Of a stretch of DNA of 64,000 nucleotides, positions 26,961-34,276 are shown piece after piece. The first letter of the stretch is position 1; each line of letters begins with the position of its first letter. The notes under the pieces are model-generated. The model saw only the letters and a program-made list of their open reading frames with translations. It did not search any database and had not been told where the DNA came from. A program made the translations under genes and the position numbers. The DNA is from Microbacterium halophytorum (GTDB lineage: Bacteria > Actinomycetota > Actinomycetes > Actinomycetales > Microbacteriaceae), in assembly GCF_002970975.1 (NCBI RefSeq), contig NZ_PNFA01000006.1, forward strand, positions 124,001 through 188,000, read 5' to 3'.

Positions 26961-27101
26961 ATGCGCTGGCAGCCCGTGAGCCGGCGCGGGTCCGAATCCA
27001 TCGGCGCTCCGGTCGTCCGCGGTGGTGCGTTCGAGGCGCTCGTCGGCGTCGCGCGCCCGACCGAGGGCGGTGGCGGTATCGGGGCGTGGGGTCGGCCGGG
27101 C

Positions 27102-27806
27102 TCAGGCCAGCGAGTCGTCCGACTGCACCTCGCTCCAGACGGACAGCATGTGCGAGCGGGAGTGCGCCTCGGCCTCCTCGCCGCGGCCCGCGCTGACCGC
27201 GGCCGCGACGGACTCGTGCTCCTCGAGGGTTCCCGCGGCGGGGACGGGCGGCGTCAGGCCCAGCCGGGTGCGCCCGGTGAGCACCTCCCGCACGGGTGCG
27301 CGCAGGGCGATCAGCTGCGGGTTCCCGGATGCCTGGAGCAGCAGATCGTGGAAGGCGACGTCGGCCTCCAGGAAGTCGTCCGACGCGCCGTTGCCCTCGG
27401 AACCCAGGGCCCGGAGTCGCCCGGCCAGCCGGCGCAGCTCCGCGCGCTGCGCGGGAGTCGCACGGAGGGCGGCCAGGCGCGCCGCCGTCGGTTCGACCGC
27501 AACGCGCAGCTCCATGAGCGCCTCGAGCTGCTGCTGGCGGAACGGACCCTGCAGGTTCCACTCGATCACTCGCGGGGCGAATGCGTCCCAGGAATCCCGC
27601 GGCTGCACCGTGATGCCGACCCGCCGGCGCGAGGCGACTAGGCCCAGGCTCTCGAGCACCTGCACGGCGTCGCGGGCGATCGTCCGGGAGGCGCCGTAGT
27701 CGTTCTCCAGCTGCGCCAGGGTGAAGACTGCACCCGGTGCGATCTCTCCCGCGACGATGCGGGTGCCGAGGTCGCGGGTGACGTCGTCGTGGATGCGGCC
27801 CGCCAT
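27102..27806 (-). CDS. GntR-family (FadR/FCD) transcriptional regulator of the gluconate operon
   Basis: The 234-residue protein has a winged helix-turn-helix (FTLAQLENDYGASRTIARDA, about residues 28-47) and an all-helical FCD ligand domain with metal-binding-type residues in DVAFHDLLLQASGN. It is divergent from gntP, and an inverted repeat lies in the shared 114-base gap. Regulators of this class usually repress and are released by gluconate, a sugar acid or its phosphate. The ATG follows AAGGGA. Confidence 0.9.
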   Translation of the reverse strand: MAGRIHDDVTRDLGTRIVAGEIAPGAVFTLAQLENDYGASRTIARDAVQVLESLGLVASRRRVGITVQPRDSWDAFAPRVIEWNLQGPFRQQQLEALMELRVAVEPTAARLAALRATPAQRAELRRLAGRLRALGSEGNGASDDFLEADVAFHDLLLQASGNPQLIALRAPVREVLTGRTRLGLTPPVPAAGTLEEHESVAAAVSAGRGEEAEAHSRSHMLSVWSEVQSDDSLA

Positions 27807-27839
27807 CGGGTTCCCTTCTCGATGTAACTAGTGATACCT

Positions 27840-27859
27840 TACTACGGCTATAAGTAGTA
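27840..27859. promoter_or_regulatory. Candidate GntR operator in the regulator/gntP gap
   Basis: TACTAC-N8-GTAGTA is a perfect 6-bp-arm inverted repeat. It lies 62-81 bases before gntP and 34 bases upstream of the regulator start, and overlaps a TATAAG hexamer that could be a -10 element. The gap is the only AT-rich stretch in the neighbourhood. Confidence 0.5.
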
Positions 27860-27920
27860 CTTTTGCGTTGTGGACCGTCGCCGATCCGCTGCGCTCGACC
27901 CATGTTCAACGGAGAATCTC

Positions 27921-29303
27921 ATGACTGAAGAGTGGACCCAGACGCTCGGCCCGGGGGCGCTGCTCGGCATCGCCGCCGGCGCCGTCCTGCTGATCCTGTT
28001 CCTGGTGATCAAGCTGCGTCTGCACGCGTTCCTCACGCTGATCCTCGTCTCGGTGCTGACGGCGATCGCAACGGGGCTTCCCGTCGGCTCGATCGTCGAC
28101 GCGCTCGTGGGCGATTTCGGCAAGACGCTCGGCTCGGTCGCGCTGCTGATCGGGCTCGGCGCGATCCTCGGGCGGCTGATCGAATCGTCGGGCGGTGCGA
28201 AGGCCGTCGCCGACCTGATGGTGCGCGTCTTCGGCGAGAAGCGCGCGGCCTTCGCCCTCGGCCTCACCTCTCTGCTGCTGGGCTTCCCGATCTTCTTCGA
28301 TGCGGGCCTCGTGGTCATGCTCCCGATCATCTTCGCCGTCGCGCGCCGCATCGGCGGCAAGAACCTGCTCCTGTTCGGCATCAGCAGCGCCGCGGCGTTC
28401 TCCGTCATGCACGTCTTCCTGCCGCCGCACCCGGGCCCGGTCTCGGCCATCGAGTTCTACGAGGCGAACCTCGGGCTCGTGCTCCTGCTCGGCATCGTCG
28501 TCGCCTTCCCGACCTGGTACCTGTCCGGTTACCTGTGGGGCAAGTTCGTCAACAAGCGCATTCCGCTCGTGGTGCCGTCGCTGTTCGGTGCGAGCGACGA
28601 CGACCAGCCCGAGAACCCGCCGAAGCCCGGCACCGTCATCGCGATCCTGCTGGTCCCGATCGTCCTGATCTTCCTGAACACGGGCCTGAGCACGCTCGGC
28701 TCGGTCGGCGCTGTCGACCCCGAAGCGTTCTGGGTGCAGTCCCTGGTGTTCATCGGCCAGTCGCCCATCGCCCTGCTGATCACGGTGATCGTCGCTCTGC
28801 TCGTGCTCGGCCGTTTCCGCGGCGAGCAGGGCTCGGCTCTCGAGAAGCTCGTCGACGGCACGCTGGGCCCCGTCGCATCGGTCATCCTGATCACCGGCGC
28901 CGGCGGCATGTTCGGCGGTGTGCTGCGGGCATCCGGCATCGGCGACGCCCTCGCGGACACGCTCGCCGACCTGGGCCTGCCCGTCATCTTCGCGGCGTAC
29001 ATCATCGCCGTCGTGCTGCGCCTGGCGCAGGGCTCCGCGACCGTCGCGCTGGTGACGTCCGCCGGCCTGATGGCGCCGGCCGTCGCCGCCGGGGACTTCG
29101 GCGCGATGGACGTCGCGGCGATCACGCTGGCGACGGCCGCCGGCTCGGTGTTCGCCGGCCACGTCAACGACTCCGGCTTCTGGCTGGTCGGACGCCTGAT
29201 GAAGCTGGACGTGCAGACCACCCTCAAGACCTGGACGGTGCAGCAGGCGATCGAATCGGTCGTCGCGTTCGTCATCGTCCTCGCCGTCTACCTGATCTTC
29301 TAG
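27921..29303 (+). CDS. gntP: Gluconate permease (GntP family)
   Basis: The 460-residue membrane protein has about 12-14 hydrophobic helices with the GntP-family segments GFPIFFDAGLVVMLPI near residue 128, MHVFLPPHPGPVSA near residue 168 and AGSVFAGHVNDSGFWLV near residue 415. It imports gluconate or idonate with protons. The ATG follows GGAGAA at good spacing. It heads a four-gene operon with two dehydrogenases and a sugar acid kinase, which fits uptake of gluconate and its epimer or keto forms. Confidence 0.93.
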   Translation: MTEEWTQTLGPGALLGIAAGAVLLILFLVIKLRLHAFLTLILVSVLTAIATGLPVGSIVDALVGDFGKTLGSVALLIGLGAILGRLIESSGGAKAVADLMVRVFGEKRAAFALGLTSLLLGFPIFFDAGLVVMLPIIFAVARRIGGKNLLLFGISSAAAFSVMHVFLPPHPGPVSAIEFYEANLGLVLLLGIVVAFPTWYLSGYLWGKFVNKRIPLVVPSLFGASDDDQPENPPKPGTVIAILLVPIVLIFLNTGLSTLGSVGAVDPEAFWVQSLVFIGQSPIALLITVIVALLVLGRFRGEQGSALEKLVDGTLGPVASVILITGAGGMFGGVLRASGIGDALADTLADLGLPVIFAAYIIAVVLRLAQGSATVALVTSAGLMAPAVAAGDFGAMDVAAITLATAAGSVFAGHVNDSGFWLVGRLMKLDVQTTLKTWTVQQAIESVVAFVIVLAVYLIF

Positions 29304-29312
29304 GAGAAGCGG

Positions 29313-30083
29313 ATGACTACCGATCTGTTCGACATCACGGGGCGCTCGGCGCTCGTCACCGGCTCGTCCCGCGGGCTCGGGCGCACGCTGGCGCTCGGCC
29401 TCGCGGAGGCGGGGGCTCGCGTGATCCTGCACGGCCGCGATGCGCGGGCCCTCGCCGAGGCCGCGGAAGCGGTCGCCGATGTCACGGGCGCCGCGCCGGC
29501 GACGGCGCGGTTCGACGTGACGGACGCGCAGGCGGTGCAGACCAGCGTCGAGGAGCTGATCGCCGAGCACGGCGTGCCCGACATCCTCGTGAACAACGCC
29601 GGCCTGCAGCGGCGCGCGCCGATCGGCGAGTTCGCCGTCGACGACTGGGACGCGGTGATCGCCAGCAACCTGTCGAGCATGTTCTACGTGTCGCGCTTCG
29701 TCGTGCCCGGCATGACAGAGCGCGGTTCGGGCAAGATCATCAACGTCGCCTCCGTGCAGTCGAAGCTGGCGCGGCAGACGATCGCGCCGTACTCGGCGTC
29801 GAAGGGCGGCGTGGCGCTGCTGACCCAGGGGATGGCGGCAGACCTCGCGCGCTTCGGCGTGCAGGTGAACGCCCTCTCGCCCGGCTATTTCGCGACCGAC
29901 ATGAATCGCGCCCTCGTCGAGGACGAGGCGTTCAACGACTGGCTCGTGAACCGCACGCCCGCCCACCGGTGGGGCGACGTGCGCGAGCTGCGAGGGGCGC
30001 TGCTCTTCCTCGCATCCGATGCATCAAGCTTCGTCTCGGGCCAGAACATCGTCGTCGACGGCGGAATGACGGCCGTCGTATGA
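29313..30083 (+). CDS. Gluconate 5-dehydrogenase-like SDR (IdnO type)
   Basis: The 256-residue short-chain dehydrogenase has the cofactor motif TGSSRGLG near residue 17, NNAG near 91, the catalytic serine in VASVQSK and YSASK near 155. In idonate catabolism the IdnO-type enzyme reduces 5-ketogluconate to gluconate with NAD(P)H. Its place between gntP and an idonate-dehydrogenase-like gene supports that role over a fatty acid or polyketide reductase. It starts 9 bases after gntP and its stop overlaps the next start as ATGA. Confidence 0.87.
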   Translation: MTTDLFDITGRSALVTGSSRGLGRTLALGLAEAGARVILHGRDARALAEAAEAVADVTGAAPATARFDVTDAQAVQTSVEELIAEHGVPDILVNNAGLQRRAPIGEFAVDDWDAVIASNLSSMFYVSRFVVPGMTERGSGKIINVASVQSKLARQTIAPYSASKGGVALLTQGMAADLARFGVQVNALSPGYFATDMNRALVEDEAFNDWLVNRTPAHRWGDVRELRGALLFLASDASSFVSGQNIVVDGGMTAVV

Positions 30084-31129
30084 GCGCCGAAGCGAACCGC
30101 GCGGTGTACATCGACGGCAAGGACCGCATCGCGATCCGGCACGTCGGCGCGGCGGAACCTGGCGAGGGGGAGGTGCGCATCCGGGTGCAGCGCGTCGGCA
30201 TCTGCGGGAGCGACCTGCACTACTTCTTCGAAGGGGCGAACGGCGAGTACGCGGTGCGCGAGCCGCTCATCCCCGGCCACGAGATGTCGGGGGTCGTCGA
30301 AACGGACCCGCGGGGCGAGTGGGCGCCGGGGACGACCGTCACGGTGCACCCCGCACGCTTCGGCACCGAGGCGCCGGGCATCGAGGACCAGCCGCACCTG
30401 TGGCCGGGAGGGTCGTATCTCGGCAGCGCGGCGACCATGCCGCACACGCAGGGGGCGATGGTCGATCTGCTGGTCGTCGACCGCGGGATGGTGCGGGTGC
30501 TCCCGGATGGCGTCGGAACGGCCGAGGCCGTGCTCGCGGAGCCGCTCGGCGTCGCTCTGCACGGTGCGACGCGCGCCGGCGACCTCACCGGCGCCCGCGT
30601 GCTCGTCTCGGGGGCGGGCCCCATCGGGCTGCTCGCCGTCGCGGCGGCCCGCGCCCGAGGAGCCGCGCACGTGACCGTCAGCGACATGCTCGACGAGCCG
30701 CTGGAGAGGGCGCGCGAGATCGGAGCCGACGCCGTGGTGCGCGTCGGCCGCGACGAGCTCGCGGCCGAGGCGTTCGACGTCGTGCTGGAATGCTCCGGGG
30801 CTCCGGCGGCGATCAGCTCCGCGGGAGCCGCGGTGCGCCGGCGCGGGGTCGTCGTGCAGATCGGCATGCTCCCGAACACGCCGCAGGGCGTGAACCTGGC
30901 GCCGTTCATCTCCAAGGAGGTCGACCTGCGCGGGGCGTTCCGCTTCCGCGACGAGATCGACGAGGCCATCGCGCTGCTCGGGCGGCGCCCCGAGATCGCC
31001 CGTGTCGTCACGCACGTCGTCCCGGTCGCCGATGTCGGCGGCGCCTTCGAGATCGCGCGCGACGCGAGGGCCTCCGGCAAGGTCGTCGTCTCGTTCGAAC
31101 CCGACGCGAACGCGTCGTACGGGGGCTGA
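30080..31129 (+). CDS. L-idonate 5-dehydrogenase-like MDR enzyme lacking the structural zinc site
   Basis: The 349-residue medium-chain dehydrogenase would oxidise L-idonate (or a related polyol) to 5-ketogluconate. Catalytic-zinc ligands are present: Cys in RVGICGSDLHY near residue 41, His-Glu in PGHE near 66 and Glu in AEPLGVALHG near 155. The nucleotide loop is SGAGPIGLLA near 175. The four cysteines that usually bind structural zinc in sorbitol/idonate dehydrogenases are absent; the segment after VHPARFGTE contains none. It overlaps the SDR stop by ATGA and reads on to the kinase gene. Confidence 0.87.
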   Translation: MSAEANRAVYIDGKDRIAIRHVGAAEPGEGEVRIRVQRVGICGSDLHYFFEGANGEYAVREPLIPGHEMSGVVETDPRGEWAPGTTVTVHPARFGTEAPGIEDQPHLWPGGSYLGSAATMPHTQGAMVDLLVVDRGMVRVLPDGVGTAEAVLAEPLGVALHGATRAGDLTGARVLVSGAGPIGLLAVAAARARGAAHVTVSDMLDEPLERAREIGADAVVRVGRDELAAEAFDVVLECSGAPAAISSAGAAVRRRGVVVQIGMLPNTPQGVNLAPFISKEVDLRGAFRFRDEIDEAIALLGRRPEIARVVTHVVPVADVGGAFEIARDARASGKVVVSFEPDANASYGG

Positions 31130-31130
31130 G

Positions 31131-32660
31131 ATGGGATCCGCAGACGTCGTCATCGGTGTCGACATGGGAACGACGGCGACCAAGGTCGTCGCCTACCGGG
31201 CGGACGGATCCTCCGTCGCCCAGGCATCGCACGGGTATCCGCTCGACGAGCCGATGCCGGGGCGCGCGGAGCAGAATCCGCACGACATCCTCGACGCCGT
31301 CCATCGCGGCATCCGGGAAGTCGTCGCGCGCGTCGGGGCCGATCGCGTGCGCGGCCTGAGCTTCTCGAGCGCGATGCACTCCGTGATGGCGCTGGACGAC
31401 GACGCGGAGCCCTTCACGCCCGTGGTGACCTGGGCGGACACGCGTGCGTCGGAGCAGGCGACTCGACTGCGGGCGAGCGGGAGCGGGCTCGCGCTGCATC
31501 GGCGCACGGGCACCCCCGTGCACCCGATGTCACCTCTGACGAAGCTGATCTGGTTCCGCGAGCGCGAGCCGGAGACCTTCGCGCGGGCGCGGATGTGGGT
31601 CGGCATCAAGGACTGGGTGCTGCTGCGGCTGTGCGGTGCGCTGGTGACGGACCATTCGCTCGCCTCGGCATCCGGACTCATGGACATCCATCAGCTGGCG
31701 TGGGACGACGAGGCGCTCGGGCTCGCGGGCATCGGGCCCGAGCGGCTTCCGCGCCTCGTGCCGACCAGGCACGTACTGGAAGGCGTGACCGATGCCGCCG
31801 CCGCGGCGACGGGTCTGCGTCCGTCGACGCCGGTGATCGCCGGCGCGGGCGACGGCCCATTGGCGAACCTCGGCGTCGGAGCGGTGCGGCACGGTGTCGC
31901 GGCCTGTTCGGTCGGCACCAGCGGTGCGCTGCGCGTGAGCGTCGATCGGCCGGGCGTCGATGAGAACGGCGGCGTATTCTGCTACGCGCTCACGGAGGAC
32001 CACTGGGTGCTAGGAGGTGCCATCAACAACGGCGGCGTCGTGCTCGACTGGGTGCGCGCGGAGCTCGCCTCCGGCGAGGCGGGCCTGTCGACCGCGCAGC
32101 TGCTCGACGAGGCGATGACCGTACCGGCCGGCTCGGGAGGGCTGCTCATGCTGCCGTACCTGTTGGGCGAGCGGGCGCCGCGCTGGGGCGGGGCTGCGCG
32201 CGGAGCGTACATCGGCCTGACGCGCTCCCACCGCCGCGCCCACATGGTGCGCGCGGCGGTGGAAGGAGTCGCGCTGCAGCTCACACTCGTGCTGCAGTCG
32301 ATGCGCGCGACGGATCTCGACATCGCCGAGATCCGGGCGACCGGCGGCGTGATGAAGCACGAGATCTGGCGACGCACTCTGGCCAGCGCGTTCGACGCGC
32401 CCATCGGGTTCCCCGCCAGCCCGGAGGGATCGGGGTTCGGCGCCGCACTGCTCGGCATGGACGCGCTCGGCATGGTCGACTCGATCGATGTCGCGGCCGA
32501 CCTGGTGCCGGTGGCTGATCAGACGGCGCCCGACGCTCGCGACGCCGACGTGTACGGGGCGCTGCGCCCCGTGTTCGAGTCCCTCTACGACGCGCTGCTG
32601 CCGGCGAACACGGCGCTCGCGGGTCTCGGCGCGAAGATGCCGCTGTCGCACGACGGCTGA
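31131..32660 (+). CDS. gntK: FGGY-family sugar (acid) kinase, probable gluconate kinase
   Basis: The 509-residue protein is an FGGY kinase with the phosphate loop VIGVDMGTTATKVVAYR at residue 6, WADTRAS near 103, GAGDGPLANLGVGAV near 240 and SVGTSGALR near 263. Bacillus-type GntK belongs to this family, unlike the small E. coli GntK. The operon (gntP, SDR, MDR) makes gluconate the likely substrate, giving 6-phosphogluconate for the pentose phosphate pathway; xylulose or another sugar is possible. The start is 1 base after the MDR stop. It converges on the desaturase gene with a 61-base gap. Confidence 0.87.
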   Translation: MGSADVVIGVDMGTTATKVVAYRADGSSVAQASHGYPLDEPMPGRAEQNPHDILDAVHRGIREVVARVGADRVRGLSFSSAMHSVMALDDDAEPFTPVVTWADTRASEQATRLRASGSGLALHRRTGTPVHPMSPLTKLIWFREREPETFARARMWVGIKDWVLLRLCGALVTDHSLASASGLMDIHQLAWDDEALGLAGIGPERLPRLVPTRHVLEGVTDAAAAATGLRPSTPVIAGAGDGPLANLGVGAVRHGVAACSVGTSGALRVSVDRPGVDENGGVFCYALTEDHWVLGGAINNGGVVLDWVRAELASGEAGLSTAQLLDEAMTVPAGSGGLLMLPYLLGERAPRWGGAARGAYIGLTRSHRRAHMVRAAVEGVALQLTLVLQSMRATDLDIAEIRATGGVMKHEIWRRTLASAFDAPIGFPASPEGSGFGAALLGMDALGMVDSIDVAADLVPVADQTAPDARDADVYGALRPVFESLYDALLPANTALAGLGAKMPLSHDG

Positions 32661-32721
32661 ACCCCCGGCGGCGCCGAGGCAGGGTGCGCCGCATCGGTCG
32701 GACCACCATGCGCTGAGCTGG

Positions 32722-33837
32722 TCATCCGGCGCCGTTCTGCGCCGCGGTCAGATGGCTGCGCTGCTCCACCAGGGGGCACGTGAACACGTCGCGTTCGCCG
32801 AGCCCGACCCGGTTGATGTAGCGGATCACGATCGCGTACGACGCGAACAGTCCCGTCTGCGTGTACGGCACGCCGTGGTCGCGGCAGAACGCGGCGATCA
32901 GGGGCGAGGCCTTCCGCAGGTGCGGGCGCGGCATCGAGGGGAAGAGATGGTGCTCGATCTGGTAGTTCAGGCCGCCCATCGCGGTGTCGAGCACGCGGCC
33001 GCCCCGGATGTTCCGGCTCATCATCACCTGGCGGCGCAGGAAGTCGAAGTCCGCCTCCCGCGGCACGATCGGCATCCCCTTGTGATTGGGGGCGAATGAC
33101 ATGCCCATGTAGACGCCGAAGAGCCCCACCTGCACGGCGAGGAACACTGCGGCGATCCCCGGTGAGAGCACGAGGAACACGAGCGTCGTGAACCCGATCA
33201 GCCGGACGGCGAGGAAGCCGATCTCGACCCAGCGCCGATCCAACCGGCCGCGCGACATCACTCGCCGGATGCCGGAGGCATGCAGCGACAGGCCCTCCAG
33301 CAGCAGGATGGGGAAGAAGAACAGCCCCTGGTGCCCGCGGAGCCACGTCAGGACGGGCCCGGGCCGCTTCCGCGCCTCCTCGTTCGTGAGGGCGATCACG
33401 GGGAGCTCGATGTCGGGGTCGGAGCCGAGCTTGTTCGGGTTGTCGTGATGGCGGGTGTGCTTGTTCTGCCACCAGCCGTAGCTCATACCGACCATCAGGT
33501 CGCCGAGGACGAGGCTGATCCAGTCGTTCCAGCGGCCCGACCGGAAGATCTGCCGGTGCGCGGCGTCGTGCCCGAGGAACGCGAGCTGCGTGAACGCCAC
33601 GGCCAGGATGACGGCGGTGAACAGCTGCCACCAGGTGTCGCCGATCCAGACGAACGCGACGAGGGTCGCCGCGACGGCGAGCGGGAGCCCGATCAGCTTC
33701 GCCCAGTAATAACCGTAGCGACGGCGGAGGAATCCGCCGTCGCGCACCTTCTTCGCGAGCTCCGCGAACTCGCTGCTGCCTCCGCGGCTCCGGCGCGGGC
33801 CGGCGCGGCTGGGCGTTGTCGTACGGATCGCGGACAT
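32722..33837 (-). CDS. Membrane fatty acid desaturase
   Basis: The 371-residue protein is a di-iron acyl desaturase. It has the three histidine boxes: HDAAH near residue 120, HTRHHDNP near 155 and IEHHLFP near 310, with four hydrophobic helices between them (for example LPLAVAATLVAFVWIG). It introduces a double bond in acyl chains, so it may adjust membrane fluidity in the cold. The ATG follows AGGTGA. Positional specificity cannot be read from sequence. Confidence 0.92.
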   Translation of the reverse strand: MSAIRTTTPSRAGPRRSRGGSSEFAELAKKVRDGGFLRRRYGYYWAKLIGLPLAVAATLVAFVWIGDTWWQLFTAVILAVAFTQLAFLGHDAAHRQIFRSGRWNDWISLVLGDLMVGMSYGWWQNKHTRHHDNPNKLGSDPDIELPVIALTNEEARKRPGPVLTWLRGHQGLFFFPILLLEGLSLHASGIRRVMSRGRLDRRWVEIGFLAVRLIGFTTLVFLVLSPGIAAVFLAVQVGLFGVYMGMSFAPNHKGMPIVPREADFDFLRRQVMMSRNIRGGRVLDTAMGGLNYQIEHHLFPSMPRPHLRKASPLIAAFCRDHGVPYTQTGLFASYAIVIRYINRVGLGERDVFTCPLVEQRSHLTAAQNGAG

Positions 33838-33862
33838 GATGTCACCTGCTCGCAGCGGGTCG

Positions 33863-34048
33863 TCAGTCGCCGTGGCCGCCCTCTGCCTCCCAATCGTCGA
33901 TCTGGGCTCGGTCGGCCGCCGCCGCGCGCTGCCCTTCGCGGACATCGCTGCCGATCTCCGCGGGCGGCGCGGGCGGGGCATCGACGAGAACCGATCCCAG
34001 CCCGATCACCCCGGCTCTGTCGCCGGTCCTTCGTGTTCGGGGTTCCAT
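33863..34048 (-). CDS. Doubtful small ORF upstream of the desaturase gene
   Basis: A 61-codon frame starting MEPRTRR and ending EAEGGHGD lies in line with the desaturase gene and stops 25 bases before it. The product would be rich in Ala, Asp, Glu and Arg, without helix, signal or zinc motifs. No ribosome site precedes the ATG, but the TATGGT just upstream could be a -10 element of a leaderless mRNA. It may well be non-coding leader sequence. Confidence 0.2.
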   Translation of the reverse strand: MEPRTRRTGDRAGVIGLGSVLVDAPPAPPAEIGSDVREGQRAAAADRAQIDDWEAEGGHGD

Positions 34049-34221
34049 ACCATAAGGCTACGCGCCTATTCTGAACGGGGCTCAGCTTCGCAGTTCGGGC
34101 GGGCGCCCGGACCGGGCGGGGCGGCGTACACACGTCGTCGGGGCCGGGTGCGCGCATCCCGGGCCCACGACAAGATCGCGGGGGGGCGCCGGCCCGGGGC
34201 GGGGCGGCGCACCCCCGCGGG

Positions 34222-34249
34222 CGGCTCCGGATGCGCTCATCCGGAGCCG
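34222..34249. terminator. Perfect 12-bp hairpin downstream of ppc
   Basis: CGGCTCCGGATG and CATCCGGAGCCG form a perfect 12-bp stem with a CGCT loop, 27 bases past the ppc stop. There is no T-tract, but in this genome most gene ends show this kind of hairpin, so it is probably the ppc terminator. Confidence 0.6.
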
Positions 34250-34276
34250 ACGACATGATCGCGGTGGAGCGCCCGG

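Larger units (their letters stand above)
33838..34276. other. GC-rich intergenic region between the desaturase and ppc
   Basis: This 439-base stretch holds the desaturase promoter region (bottom strand). An AT-richer patch at about 34040-34080 with TTATGGTATGG is the most promoter-like part. A frame of 61 codons on the minus strand (33863-34048) is open but has no ribosome site and no recognisable domain. The right end has the ppc hairpin. No other gene was seen. Confidence 0.4.

Noticed and set aside
31131..32660. Xylulokinase assignment for the FGGY kinase
   Set aside because: The operon has a GntP permease and idonate/gluconate dehydrogenases and no xylose isomerase, so gluconate kinase is the better fit, though not proven.
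33693..34256. A minus-strand 187-codon frame over the start of the desaturase gene and its upstream gap
   Set aside because: It overlaps the desaturase start in another frame, is Arg/Pro/Ala-rich, and shows no motif or ribosome site.
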